Shown one piece after another: positions 8,285 through 18,263 of a stretch of 64,000 bases of DNA. Origin of the DNA: Streptomyces sp. NBC_00341. Its GTDB lineage: Bacteria > Actinomycetota > Actinomycetes > Streptomycetales > Streptomycetaceae. Each line of letters starts with the position of its first letter. Position 1 is the stretch's first letter. The stretch lies in contig NZ_CP108002.1 in NCBI RefSeq assembly GCF_041435055.1, positions 5,084,001-5,148,000 of the forward strand. Direction: 5' to 3'. The notes under the pieces were generated by a model that made no database searches, was not told the DNA's origin, and worked only from the letters and a program-made list of their open reading frames with translations. Made by a program: the position numbers and the translations under genes.

Positions 8285-9280
8285 CTACCAGGCGAAGTTC
8301 TCCGGCGACGGGCCCGGACCCGGGAAGATCTCGTCCAGGGCCGTCAGCACCTCGTCCGACAGTTCCAGCTCCACCGCGCGCAGCGCGGAGTCGAGCTGCT
8401 CCCGGGTGCGCGGGCCCGAGATCGGGCCGGTGACGCCGGGCCGGGTCAGCAGCCAGGCCAGACCGGCCTCGCCGGGCTCCAGGCCGTGCTTCTCCAGCAG
8501 GTCCTCGTACGCCTGGACCTGCGCCCGCACCTTCGGGTCCGCGAGCGCCTCGCCGGAGCGGCCGGAGGTGGACCGGGCGCCGCCGCCGTCGCGCTCCTTG
8601 CGGATCGCGCCGCCGAGCAGGCCGCCGTGCAGCGGCGACCACGGGATGACGCCGAGGCCGTACTCCTGGGCGGCCGGGATGACCTCCATCTCGGCCCCCC
8701 GCTCCATCAGGTTGTAGATGCACTGCTCGCTGACCAGCCCGTAGCTGCCGCGCTGCTTGGCGACCTCGTTGGCCTGCGCGATCTTGTAACCGGCGAAGTT
8801 GGACGAGCCCGCGTAGAGGATCTTGCCCTGCTGGATCAGTACGTCGATGGCCTGCCAGATCTCCTCGATCGGGGTGGACCGGTCGACGTGGTGGAACTGG
8901 TACAGGTCGATGTGGTCGGTCTGCAGCCGCTTGAGGCTGGCGTCCACGGCCCGGCGGATGTTGAGCGCCGAGAGCTTGTCGTGGTTGGGCCAGGCCTCGC
9001 CCTCTGCGGCCATGTTGCCGTAGACCTTGGTGGCGAGGACGACCTTGTCGCGGCGGCCGCCGCCCTGGGCGAACCAGGTGCCGAGGATCTCCTCGGTGCG
9101 GCCCTTGTTCTCGCCCCAGCCGTAGACGTTCGCGGTGTCGAAGAAATTGACACCCGCGTCCAGGGCGGCGTCCATGAGTGCGTGGCTGTCGCTCTCGTTG
9201 GTCTGGGGGCCGAAGTTCATCGTCCCCAGGACGAGGCGGCTGACTTTGAGTCCGGTGCGTCCGAGCTGCGTGTACTTCAT
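8285..9280 (-). CDS. Aldo/keto reductase (first of three)
   Basis: 331 residues, the usual TIM-barrel reductase length; NADPH-dependent reduction of aldehydes or ketones in the cytosol. The catalytic tetrad is visible: Asp and Tyr in NFFDTANVYGWGENKG, Lys in KVVLATKV, and His in YQFHHVD. The NADPH site appears late as GVTGPISGPRTREQLDSAL. The opening MKYTQLGRTGLKVSRLVLGT is the classic family start and fixes the ATG at 9280. It is monocistronic and convergent with the upstream microprotein. Substrate unknown. Confidence 0.92.
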   Translation of the reverse strand: MKYTQLGRTGLKVSRLVLGTMNFGPQTNESDSHALMDAALDAGVNFFDTANVYGWGENKGRTEEILGTWFAQGGGRRDKVVLATKVYGNMAAEGEAWPNHDKLSALNIRRAVDASLKRLQTDHIDLYQFHHVDRSTPIEEIWQAIDVLIQQGKILYAGSSNFAGYKIAQANEVAKQRGSYGLVSEQCIYNLMERGAEMEVIPAAQEYGLGVIPWSPLHGGLLGGAIRKERDGGGARSTSGRSGEALADPKVRAQVQAYEDLLEKHGLEPGEAGLAWLLTRPGVTGPISGPRTREQLDSALRAVELELSDEVLTALDEIFPGPGPSPENFAW

Positions 9281-9343
9281 GGAGCCAAGCCAACGCCTTG
9301 GAGTCCGCTCGAAGCAAGGGCGGATCTCGCGGGCCCGGCGTTC

Positions 9344-11110
<1,767 letters not shown>

Positions 11111-11163
11111 CAGGAAGCCCCCCGCTCCACTCAGTTGCCATGCCCGCTATATGCCTGCCCAAG

Positions 11164-11198
11164 CGTCGTTTCCCGGCCCTTGGCCGACGGAAACGACG
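11164..11198 (-). terminator. Terminator between prolyl aminopeptidase and kinase genes
   Basis: CGTCGTTTCC (11164-11173) pairs perfectly with 11189-11198, and an inner CGGCC/GGCCG pair (11174-11178 with 11182-11186) closes a 3-base loop. A second, weaker stem ACAACTG/CAGTTGT lies at 11280-11298, nearer the aminopeptidase stop. Just before that stop are two tandem copies of GCTGCCCGTTA (11316-11337). Confidence 0.65.
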
Positions 11199-11334
11199 GA
11201 ACCGCTACCGCAGCCGTCCGTGGCTGAACCGAACCCGTACCGCACTGTCCGCGGACAACCGGCCGTCAGCTCTCCGCAGACAACTGCCCCCCAGTTGTAC
11301 GTCAGTTGTCCGTTGGCTGCCCGTTAGCTGCCCG

Positions 11335-12312
11335 TTAGCTGCTCGCGAACCGGTCCAGCGCCGCCAGTACCGCCCGGCTCGTCGCCGCCCCGCCGAGGTG
11401 TCCCGCGTCGTCGATCACGGTCAGTTCCGCGTCCGGCCACGCCTTCGTCAGCTCCCACGCGGTGATCAGCGGGCCGCCCAGGTCGAACCGGCCGTGCACC
11501 AGGACGCCCGGGATTCCCGCCAGCCGCCCGGCGTCCCGGATCAGCTGCCCCTCCTCCAGCCAGGCGCCGTGCGAGAAGTAGTGCGCGCAGATCCGTACGA
11601 GCGCCTGCTGCGCGCGTGCGGGCCGGCCGCTGTATGGGGGCGGTCCGGAGTACGCCTCCTGGGAGAGCACCACGTCCTCCCAGGCGCACCAGTCGGCGGT
11701 GGCTCGCGCCCGTACCTCCGGGTCGGGGCTCTCCGTGCGCCGGGCGTAGGCGGCGAGCACGTCGGGTGTCGCGTCGCTCGCGGCCTCCGGGACACCGGCC
11801 CGGAAGACGTCCCATGCCTCGGGGAAGATGTTGCCCACGCCCCGGTAGAGCCAGTCGATCTCGGAGCGGCGGGTCGTGGTGACGGCCGGGATCACGATCT
11901 CGCTGACCCGCTCCGGGTGCTGCTCGGCGTACGCGAGGATCAGTGTCGAGCCCCAGGAGCCGCCGTACAGCAGCCAGTTGTCGATGCCCAGGCGGACGCG
12001 CAGCCGTTCCATGTCCGCGATCAGCCGGTCCGTCGTGTTGAACCGCAGGTCTGTGGCCGGGTCGCTCGCGTGCGGGGTGGAGCGGCCGCAGCCGCGCTGG
12101 TCGAAGAGGATCACCCGGTAGCGGTCCGGGTCGAAGTACTGCCGGGGCCGCTCCGTGCACCCCGAGCCCGGTCCGCCGTGCACGACGACGGCGGGCTTGC
12201 CGGCCGGGTTGCCGCACGCCTCCCAGTAGATGAGATTGCCCTCCCCGACGTCGAGCATCCCGTGTTCGTACGGCTCGATCGGCGGGTACTTCTCGTCCGG
12301 GCGGCGGTGCAT
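11335..12312 (-). CDS. pip: Prolyl aminopeptidase (proline iminopeptidase, alpha/beta hydrolase)
   Basis: 325 residues from the ATG at 12312. It removes N-terminal proline from peptides in the cytosol. The family signature is clear: oxyanion HGGPGSG near 45-51, DQRGCGRS at 71-78, nucleophile Ser119 in GGSWGS, an acid in HGRFDLGGP, and a His in DDAGHLGG at the end. The lid region EIDWLYRGVGNIFPEAWD is typical of bacterial proline iminopeptidases. Frames upstream of 12312 stay open for more than a kilobase, but only as GC shadow. It is divergent from the cupin/zinc-ribbon gene. The stop codon TAA is unusual for this GC content and lies in a tandem repeat. Confidence 0.93.
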   Translation of the reverse strand: MHRRPDEKYPPIEPYEHGMLDVGEGNLIYWEACGNPAGKPAVVVHGGPGSGCTERPRQYFDPDRYRVILFDQRGCGRSTPHASDPATDLRFNTTDRLIADMERLRVRLGIDNWLLYGGSWGSTLILAYAEQHPERVSEIVIPAVTTTRRSEIDWLYRGVGNIFPEAWDVFRAGVPEAASDATPDVLAAYARRTESPDPEVRARATADWCAWEDVVLSQEAYSGPPPYSGRPARAQQALVRICAHYFSHGAWLEEGQLIRDAGRLAGIPGVLVHGRFDLGGPLITAWELTKAWPDAELTVIDDAGHLGGAATSRAVLAALDRFASS

Positions 12313-12414
12313 GAAGGCGTCTCCCTCGGTCCGGCGGCGTGCGAAGGGGTGCACCGCCTCGAATCCGGAATTCTCACACGGAGGTGGTTCGCGGGCCGGG
12401 GTTAGCGTAGGGAC

Positions 12415-12906
12415 GTGAACGCGACTCCCGAGGTACTGGCCGTACTGGATGACCTGCTCGCCGGCGCCGCCCCGGAGGACCGGGGCGCCCTCTGGCAACT
12501 GGACCGGCAGGGAAGGGAGCTGGACGCCAACCTGGTGCGTCTGCCGCCGGGCGCGGAGGTCGGGGAGCACCAGGAGGACGTGCTCGACGTCCTCCTGGTG
12601 GTCCTCGCGGGCAGCGGCCTGCTCACCCCGGCGGGCGGCGGCGCCCCGCTCCCGCTGACCCCGACCACGGTCACCTGGCTTCCCCGCACCTCGCGGCGCG
12701 CGCTGGCCGCGGGCCCGGACGGTCTCGCCTACCTCACGGTCCACCGCCGCCGTCCCGGCCTGGCCATCAAGCCGGCGGTGCCCGCGCACGAGGGCGGCGA
12801 GGCGCCGTGCTCCCTGGACCGGGTGTGCCCGGAGTGCGGCCGGATGTCCCAGGAGTCGGCGCCGAAGTACTGCGGCGAGTGCGGGGAGCGCTTCCCGGAG
12901 CGCTGA
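12415..12906 (+). CDS. Cupin-like protein with C-terminal zinc ribbon
   Basis: 163 residues from the GTG at 12415. The first ~120 residues look like a small cupin barrel (RLPPGAEVGEHQEDVLDVLL through LAYLTVHRR). The tail CPECGRMSQESAPKYCGECG carries two CxxC knuckles spaced like a zinc ribbon. A TAGCGT element at 12403-12408 ends six bases before the GTG, which is the layout of a leaderless Streptomyces transcript. It is closely followed by a GNAT gene. I do not know a characterised member with this pairing; a metal-bound sensor or storage role is possible but not shown. Confidence 0.75.
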   Translation: MNATPEVLAVLDDLLAGAAPEDRGALWQLDRQGRELDANLVRLPPGAEVGEHQEDVLDVLLVVLAGSGLLTPAGGGAPLPLTPTTVTWLPRTSRRALAAGPDGLAYLTVHRRRPGLAIKPAVPAHEGGEAPCSLDRVCPECGRMSQESAPKYCGECGERFPER

Positions 12907-12948
12907 ACGGGCTGCTGGGGCCCGGTCCGCCCGTGCGACGATCGGGCG

Positions 12949-13482
12949 ATGGATCGACTGAACCTTCGCCTCGCCACCGACGGCGACCTCACCGCCGTCG
13001 CCCGCCTCCGTGACGATGCCGCCCGCTGGATGCTCGGGCAGGGCATCACGGGTCAGTGGCGGCCGGGGGAGCTGACCGAGGAGCACTTCCGCCTGGCCGT
13101 GAAGCGCGGCGGCGAGGTGTGGATCGCCGAGAGCGGTGAACGGATGCTCGGGGCCTGGGAGGTGTGGTGGGAGGACGAGGCCGCCTGGGGGCCGCAGCCG
13201 CCGGTGGCCGGCTACGTGCACCGGCTGATGGTCGACCGCGAGACGGCCCCGCCCGGGACCGGCCGGCTGCTGCTGCATGCCGCGGAACGCCGGATCGCCT
13301 CCGTGGGGCGGGAGTTCGTCCGTCTGGACTGCCTGGCCGACAACGCGCGCCTGAACTCCTACTACCTGGACGAGGGTTACCGGGCCGTGGGGCGGATAGC
13401 CGGCAAGCCGCAGCCGGGCGGTGTGCCCAAGTCGTTCACGCTGCTGGAGAAGGCGGTGCGCGAGACCGTCCGGAGCCGCTGA
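12949..13482 (+). CDS. GNAT family N-acetyltransferase
   Basis: 177 residues. An acetyl-CoA-dependent acyltransferase fold: the N-terminal LNLRLATDGDLTAVARLRDD is the first strand and helix, the central GYVHRLMVDRETAPPGTGRL supplies the pyrophosphate-binding loop (in place of the usual Q/RxxGxG/A), and the C-terminal LDCLADNARLNSYYLDEGYR is the standard final motif. Starts at ATG 12949, 42 bases after the cupin gene and in the same direction, so co-transcription is likely. The substrate amine cannot be inferred. Confidence 0.88.
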   Translation: MDRLNLRLATDGDLTAVARLRDDAARWMLGQGITGQWRPGELTEEHFRLAVKRGGEVWIAESGERMLGAWEVWWEDEAAWGPQPPVAGYVHRLMVDRETAPPGTGRLLLHAAERRIASVGREFVRLDCLADNARLNSYYLDEGYRAVGRIAGKPQPGGVPKSFTLLEKAVRETVRSR

Positions 13483-13739
13483 GGCCTGACCCACGGTCAC
13501 CGGCTCGTGCTCGTGCTCGTGCCCGTGCCCGCGCCCGCGCCTGCGGCCTCGTCCTCGTCCGTCGGCCTCTGCCGGTTCGCGGCCGTCAGCCGCCGATACG
13601 AGGGCGGGCTCTGTGATGCGACCTGTGATGTGGGCCATATGCACTGGACCTCAAGCGCAGTTGAGCAAGCAGGCTTGCGCGTATCGCGGGACGGCCCGAG
13701 GCGGGCCGGCCCGGAATCCGCACAGTCGAGGAGCCGGCG
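13483..13739. other. Gap with low-complexity hexamer repeats
   Basis: Bases 13503-13544 are a degenerate GCTCGT/GCCCGT/GCCCGC hexamer run. The rest, including an AT-richer patch at 13610-13680, shows no gene on either strand that I can support. The downstream half presumably holds the promoter of the NmrA-like gene. Confidence 0.4.
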
Positions 13740-14630
13740 ATGTCTGAGAACCGTGTTGTCGTGGTCACCGGTGCGACCGGCCGGCAGGGCGGTGCCGCCG
13801 CTCGTGCGCTGTTGTCCCGGGGCTGGGCGGTGCGCGCCCTGGTCCGTGACCCCGACAAGGGCGAGGCGCTGGCGCTGAAGGAGGCCGGCGCGGTTCTGTT
13901 CCGGGGCGATCTCGACGACGACGCCTCGCTGGACGTGGCCCTGGCGGGGGCGTACGGCGTGTTCAGCGTCCAGACGTTCACCGGTCCGGACGGCCTGGTC
14001 GGTGAGGTGCGCCAGGGCAAGGCGGTCGCGGAGGCGGCGGCCCGTGCCGGTGTCGCGCACTTCGTCTACAGCTCCGTCGGCGGCGCGGACCGGCCCGGCG
14101 AGGTGCGGCACTTCGCGACGAAGGGCGAGGTGGAACGGCACATCGAAGCGCTCGGTCTGCCCGCCACGATTCTGCGGCCCACCTTCTTCATCACCAACTT
14201 CGAGGGCCTGGGCCCGCAGTGGGCCCAGGGCTCGCTCGTACTCACGATGGCGGTGCTGGAGCAGACGCGGCTCCAGATGATCACCCCCGCCGACATCGGG
14301 AACATCGCGGCCGAGGCCTTCGGCGCTCCGGCCGACTACCTGGGGCGCGTCATCGAGATCGCCGGGGACGAACTGACCGGCCCGCAGATGGCCGAGGTCT
14401 TCTCCCGGGCCGCGGGCCGACCGGTGCGCTTCGACTCCCAGCCGATCGAGCAGGTCCGCGCGTTCAGCGAGGAGATGGCCGCGATGTTCGACTGGTTCAA
14501 CACGGTGGGCTTCGTGGCCGACCTCGCCACCCTGCGCGACCGCCACCCCTACCTGACGACCCTGGAGGGCTGGGTGCGCGACCACTGGTCGGTGCCGGCG
14601 GAGCCCGCGTCACCGGCGCCGGGTGAGTGA
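13740..14630 (+). CDS. NmrA-like NAD(P)-binding protein (atypical short-chain dehydrogenase)
   Basis: 296 residues. A Rossmann fold with the dinucleotide motif VVVTGATGRQGGAAARAL at about 6-23, then a basic VRDPDKGEAL that suggests NADP binding. FVYSSVGGADR holds the region where catalytic SDRs place Ser/Tyr, but a full YxxxK is missing, as in the redox-sensing NmrA/HSCARG branch. The C-terminal segment matches this family. It may act as an NADP-level sensor or as a reductase of small quinones; the sequence does not separate these. It is convergent with the next aldo/keto reductase, four bases apart. Confidence 0.88.
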   Translation: MSENRVVVVTGATGRQGGAAARALLSRGWAVRALVRDPDKGEALALKEAGAVLFRGDLDDDASLDVALAGAYGVFSVQTFTGPDGLVGEVRQGKAVAEAAARAGVAHFVYSSVGGADRPGEVRHFATKGEVERHIEALGLPATILRPTFFITNFEGLGPQWAQGSLVLTMAVLEQTRLQMITPADIGNIAAEAFGAPADYLGRVIEIAGDELTGPQMAEVFSRAAGRPVRFDSQPIEQVRAFSEEMAAMFDWFNTVGFVADLATLRDRHPYLTTLEGWVRDHWSVPAEPASPAPGE

Positions 14631-14634
14631 CCGG

Positions 14635-15591
14635 TCAGCCGAAGGAGATCTCGGCGAGCGGCCGTGACTCGACGCCGTCCAGCGCGGCCATCGCGGCGCC
14701 GTCGAGCTCGACCGCCCCGGTGGCGACGTTCGCCTCCAGGTGACCGATGTCCGCCGTGCCCGGGATGAGCAGCGTGTTCGGCGCGTGGTGGAGCAGCCAG
14801 GCGAGGCCGACCTGTGCGGGGGTGTGGCCGAGGGTCTCCGCGAGGGCGGTGACGGCCGGCTCCTCCGTCACCTTCGGCAGCCCGGGGAAGGCGCCGCCGA
14901 GCGGGAAGAACGGCACCCAGGCGATCTGCTCCTCGGTGCAGAGCCGCAGCATCTCCTCGTCGTCGCGCGTCACCAGGCTGTACAGGTTCTGGACGCAGAC
15001 GATCCCGGCGGGCAGGGCCCGGCGCACCCCGTCCAACGTGACGGCGCTCAGGCCGATCGCGCCGATCTTGCCCTCGTCCCGCAGCGCGGTCATCTCGGCG
15101 AGCTGGTCGTCGAGGTCCACCACCTGGTCGCCCTCGGCCCGCAGCCCCGGCTGGGTGTCCAGTCGGCGCAGGTTCACCACCGGGATGCGGTCGAGGCCGA
15201 GGGAGGTGAGGTTGTCCTCGACGCTGGCCCGCAGCTGCTCGGGCCGCTGGGCGGCACGCATCGGGAAGGGGCCGTCCGGGTCGGGGTCCGCGCCGACCTT
15301 GCTGACGACCACGACGCCGTCCTCGGGGCGGAGCGCGTCGCGGATGACCCCGTTGACGAATCCGTTGCCGTAGAACTGGGCGGTGTCGACGTGATCGACG
15401 CCGAGCTCGACCACGCGGCGCAGGAGTGCGATCGCCGCGTCCCGGTCGTCACGCAGGCGCTCCAGCTGCATCGCGCCGTACCCGATGCGGGAGACGGTGA
15501 GGTCCCCGAGCGGTCCGGCGCCTCCGGCGCGCGGGGCGCCGGTGGCCGTGAGCTGCGGGGAGGGGGAGGAGGGGGCGTTGTTCGCAGTCAT
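14635..15591 (-). CDS. Aldo/keto reductase (second), divergent from a TetR gene
   Basis: 318 residues from the ATG at 15591; an ATG at 15609 is possible but has no ribosome site. TIM-barrel reductase with Asp/Tyr in VDHVDTAQFYGNG, Lys in VVVSKVG and the NADPH loop LLIPGTADIGHLEANV. The His of the tetrad is replaced: the segment reads VVNLRRLDTQ where most members have H. Loss of that His can favour double-bond or other reduction chemistry in related families, so activity may be changed. The 5' end faces two identical palindromes and a TetR gene, which very probably represses it. Confidence 0.88.
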   Translation of the reverse strand: MTANNAPSSPSPQLTATGAPRAGGAGPLGDLTVSRIGYGAMQLERLRDDRDAAIALLRRVVELGVDHVDTAQFYGNGFVNGVIRDALRPEDGVVVVSKVGADPDPDGPFPMRAAQRPEQLRASVEDNLTSLGLDRIPVVNLRRLDTQPGLRAEGDQVVDLDDQLAEMTALRDEGKIGAIGLSAVTLDGVRRALPAGIVCVQNLYSLVTRDDEEMLRLCTEEQIAWVPFFPLGGAFPGLPKVTEEPAVTALAETLGHTPAQVGLAWLLHHAPNTLLIPGTADIGHLEANVATGAVELDGAAMAALDGVESRPLAEISFG

Positions 15592-15632
15592 GGGAGATTC
15601 CGTCCTCATGAGACGATGGAGAAGCGGGGAAC

Positions 15633-15684
15633 CGGAGGGGCCTCCGCCTAATCGACTGTAGCACTCTTATCGGAGGGGCCTCCG
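15633..15684. promoter_or_regulatory. Twin TetR operators
   Basis: The 14-bp element CGGAGGGGCCTCCG occurs twice, at 15633-15646 and 15671-15684, 38 bp apart start to start. Arms are CGGAGG/CCTCCG, perfect. The second copy ends 2 bases before the TTG start of the TetR gene and contains its GGAGG ribosome site, so binding could block both transcription and translation. Confidence 0.75.
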
Positions 15685-15686
15685 TT

Positions 15687-16355
15687 TTGACGTCCACCGA
15701 CCCGGCATCCCCAAGCCCGACACCTCCCGGCCCCGGCCCCGGGAAGAAGCCGCGTACCCCCCGCGCCGACGCGCTGCGCAACCGGGACAAGCTCGTCCGG
15801 GTCGCCGGGGCGGCCTTCGCGGCGGCCGAGGGCCCGGTGTCGCTCGAAGGCATCGCCCGTGATGCCGGGGTCGGCATCGGCACGCTGTACCGCCACTTCC
15901 CGACCCGCGAGGCCCTGGTCGAGGCCGTGTACGCGGCCGAACTCGACGATGTCGCCGCCAGCGCCCCCGCCCTGCTCCGGGAGCTCCCGCCGGACGCGGC
16001 GCTCCGGGCCTGGATCGAGCGGTACGCCGCGTTCATCGCGACGAAGCGCGGCATGGCGGACACGCTCCGCGCGGGCTGGGCCTCCGGACGGATAGCCACG
16101 CCCGCCACCGGTGAGCGCGTCACCGCCGCCATCGCCACGATCCTCGCGGCTGGAGCGGAGGCCGGTGCGGAAGCCGAAGCGGAGGCCGGAGCCGAGGCCG
16201 GGGCCGGTGCGCTGCGCGCCGACGTCGAGCCGGGGGACGTCACGGTGATGCTGCTGGGGATCTTCCTCGTGAGCGCCGCCGCCCCCACCTCCGAGCAGAC
16301 CGGGCGGCTGATCGACCTCGTCATGGACGCCCTGCGGCCGTATCCGCCGCGCTGA
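15687..16355 (+). CDS. TetR family regulator of the divergent reductase
   Basis: 222 residues from the TTG at 15687, which follows GGAGGGGCC directly; the next in-frame start would cut into the helix-turn-helix. The N-terminal domain VRVAGAAFAAAEGPVSLEGI, then ARDAGVGIGTLYRHFPTREALVEAVY, is a textbook TetR DNA-binding domain. The ligand domain contains an Ala/Glu/Gly low-complexity run at about residues 152-173, encoded by short GC repeats (16150-16215). It sits head to head with an aldo/keto reductase and between perfect palindromes, so autorepression and repression of the reductase are likely. Confidence 0.9.
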   Translation: MTSTDPASPSPTPPGPGPGKKPRTPRADALRNRDKLVRVAGAAFAAAEGPVSLEGIARDAGVGIGTLYRHFPTREALVEAVYAAELDDVAASAPALLRELPPDAALRAWIERYAAFIATKRGMADTLRAGWASGRIATPATGERVTAAIATILAAGAEAGAEAEAEAGAEAGAGALRADVEPGDVTVMLLGIFLVSAAAPTSEQTGRLIDLVMDALRPYPPR

Positions 16356-16370
16356 CCGGCGAGGACGCCT

Positions 16371-17441
16371 TCAGCTCGCGTAGTAACCGGGGCGCTTGTT
16401 CCGCACCTCCGCGTTCAGCCGGGACTGGAGCGAGTCCATGAAGGCGTACGGCACGGCGCGCGGCGGGGCGCTGACCTCGTCCAGCCGGGCGCGGAGCTCG
16501 TCGGGCAGGGTGAAGTCGAGCGCGTCCAGGTTGGACCGGATCTGCCCGGCCTTGCTCGCCCCGAGGATCACCGAGCCCACGGCGGGCCGGTTGGCCACCC
16601 AGTTCAGCGCGACCTGTGCGGGGGTCCGGCCGATCTCCTGCGCCACCTTGCCCAGTTCGGTGACGATGCGCCAGTTCTGCTCGCTGCGGTTGTCCGCCAT
16701 GGTCCCGGTGGTGGCGGCGACCTTGAGGCGACCTTCCGGCAGCTCTGCGGCCGTCGCGGCGTCGGCGGAGTACTTGCCGGACAGCAGGCCCTTGGCGAGC
16801 GGCCCCCAGGTCATCAGCCCCATACCCAACTCCTGTGCCAGGGAAGGGAATTCGTACTCCAGCCCGCGTTCGGCGAGCGAGTACTCCAACTGGAGCGCGA
16901 CCAGTGGTTCGTAGCCGCGCCACTCGGCGAGCGTCTGCGCGCGTGCCGCGTACCAGGCCGGTACGTCGGAGAGCGCGACGTAGCGCACCTTCCCGGACGA
17001 GACCAGGTCGTCCAGTCCCCGCATGACCTCCTCGGCCGGGGTGAGCGCGTCCCACGCGTGCACGATGTACAGGTCCACGTAATCCGTACCGAGCCTGCGC
17101 AGCGAGCCCTCCAGTGAACGCAGCATCGCCTTGCGCCCGTTGCCGCCCGCGTTGGGGTCGCCCGGACGGCCCCCGAGGGTGAACTTGGTGGACAGCACGG
17201 TGCGGTCGCGGGCGCCGCGCTCCGCCAGGAGCCTGCCGACGAGCTCCTCACTGGCGCCCTGGCCATAGATGTCGGCGGTGTCGACGAAGTTGCCGCCCGC
17301 GTCGAGGTAGGCGTCCAGGATCTCCCCGGAGGTCCGGGCGTCGGAACCCCACTCGGGCTGGCCGAAGGTCATGGTGCCGAGTGCGAGCGGGCTGACCCGC
17401 AGTCCGGACCGGCCGAGCGTGTAGTAGGCGTCGAGCGTCAT
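16371..17441 (-). CDS. Aldo/keto reductase (third)
   Basis: 356 residues from the ATG at 17441 (GGGGAC just upstream). YTLGRSGLRVSPLALGTMTF opens the barrel; FVDTADIYGQGASE supplies Asp and Tyr; RTVLSTKFTLGGRP supplies Lys; LYIVHAWDALTP supplies His. The NADPH-binding end is VGSVILGASKAGQIRSNLDA. It belongs to the longer, soluble AKR11/12-like branch. Convergent with the TetR gene and divergent from the CGNR-type gene. The AT-richer stretch at 17525-17560 presumably carries promoters for one or both. Substrate unknown. Confidence 0.9.
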   Translation of the reverse strand: MTLDAYYTLGRSGLRVSPLALGTMTFGQPEWGSDARTSGEILDAYLDAGGNFVDTADIYGQGASEELVGRLLAERGARDRTVLSTKFTLGGRPGDPNAGGNGRKAMLRSLEGSLRRLGTDYVDLYIVHAWDALTPAEEVMRGLDDLVSSGKVRYVALSDVPAWYAARAQTLAEWRGYEPLVALQLEYSLAERGLEYEFPSLAQELGMGLMTWGPLAKGLLSGKYSADAATAAELPEGRLKVAATTGTMADNRSEQNWRIVTELGKVAQEIGRTPAQVALNWVANRPAVGSVILGASKAGQIRSNLDALDFTLPDELRARLDEVSAPPRAVPYAFMDSLQSRLNAEVRNKRPGYYAS

Positions 17442-17597
17442 GTGTCCCCGTCTCTGAAGCGACTGCACGAGTGATGGCCGTAGCGGGAACGAACATAACG
17501 GCAGGCGGACATGACCAGTCAAGGGTTATCTGCAAAGCGAGTTAAGAAATAATTCCCGGTATGGCGCACACCGCCGCCGTGAGATAGATTTCCCGCC

Positions 17598-18227
17598 ATG
17601 GACACGAGCACGGGTACGAGTGCGAGCACGGCCAGGGGTACGAGCACGGGCGTGGCCCCCTCGGAACCGTGCGAGAGCTCCGCCGTGCTCCTCGGATTCG
17701 TGAACACGACGCCCCACGGCAGCGGCCCGGTGGAACTGCTGGGCGACAGCGAGAGCCTCGCCGCCTGGCTGACCGGGGCAGGGCTGATGGCGGCCGATAC
17801 GGCGGTGACCCGGGCCGACGTCGTGGCCGCGCACGAGCTGCGGGCCGCGCTCTGCACGGTCTTCCTCTCCCGCTCCGGCTGCGAGGGCAGCGCGGACCGG
17901 CTGCCGGAGGCCGAGCAGTACCTGGCGCGCATCGCGGAGCGCTATCCGCTCACCCTCAGGGTCACCGCGCAGGGCTGCCGCCCGGTGCCCGCGCAGACCG
18001 GCGTACTCGGCGCGTTCGCCGGACTCCTCGCCGCCGCGGCGGACCTGGCCGCGCGCGGCGCCTGGCTGCGGATGAAGATCTGCAAGAACCCCACCTGCTA
18101 CTCGGGCTTCTACGACCGGACCCGCAACACCTCCGGTCTGTACTGCGGCACGGCGTGCGGTTCGCAGGCGGCGCAGCGCGCCTACCGCAACCGCATCAAG
18201 GACGCGTCCTGCGCACAGGCGTCCTGA
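17598..18227 (+). CDS. ABATE/CGNR-type zinc-finger regulator with a variant motif
   Basis: 209 residues. After a Ser/Thr/Gly low-complexity head (1-25) comes an ABATE-like domain (VLLGFVNTTPHGSGPVELL, then a helical middle) and a C-terminal zinc finger near 160-200: CKNPTC, FYDRTRNTSGLYC, then CGTACGSQAAQRAYR. Members usually end this motif with CGNR; here it reads CGSQ. Four cysteines remain in place, so metal binding should survive. These proteins are thought to be stress-linked transcription regulators. Start ATG 17598. It converges on the HEAT-repeat gene. Confidence 0.85.
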   Translation: MDTSTGTSASTARGTSTGVAPSEPCESSAVLLGFVNTTPHGSGPVELLGDSESLAAWLTGAGLMAADTAVTRADVVAAHELRAALCTVFLSRSGCEGSADRLPEAEQYLARIAERYPLTLRVTAQGCRPVPAQTGVLGAFAGLLAAAADLAARGAWLRMKICKNPTCYSGFYDRTRNTSGLYCGTACGSQAAQRAYRNRIKDASCAQAS

Positions 18228-18263
18228 CGGCCTCGTGCCAGCCGCCCAAGTGTCGGGTCGGGT

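Noticed and set aside
13503..13544. GCTCGT/GCCCGT hexamer run considered as a minisatellite or CRISPR-like array
   Set aside because: Unit is too short and degenerate, with no spacers; simple GC low complexity.
12313..13644. A minus-strand frame that would extend the prolyl aminopeptidase to 769 residues
   Set aside because: The extension crosses two real plus-strand genes and a hexamer repeat, and the family starts at the ATG at 12312.
14628..14637. TGACCGGTCA palindrome between convergent genes
   Set aside because: It is made by the two TGA stop codons facing each other; too short to be a terminator.
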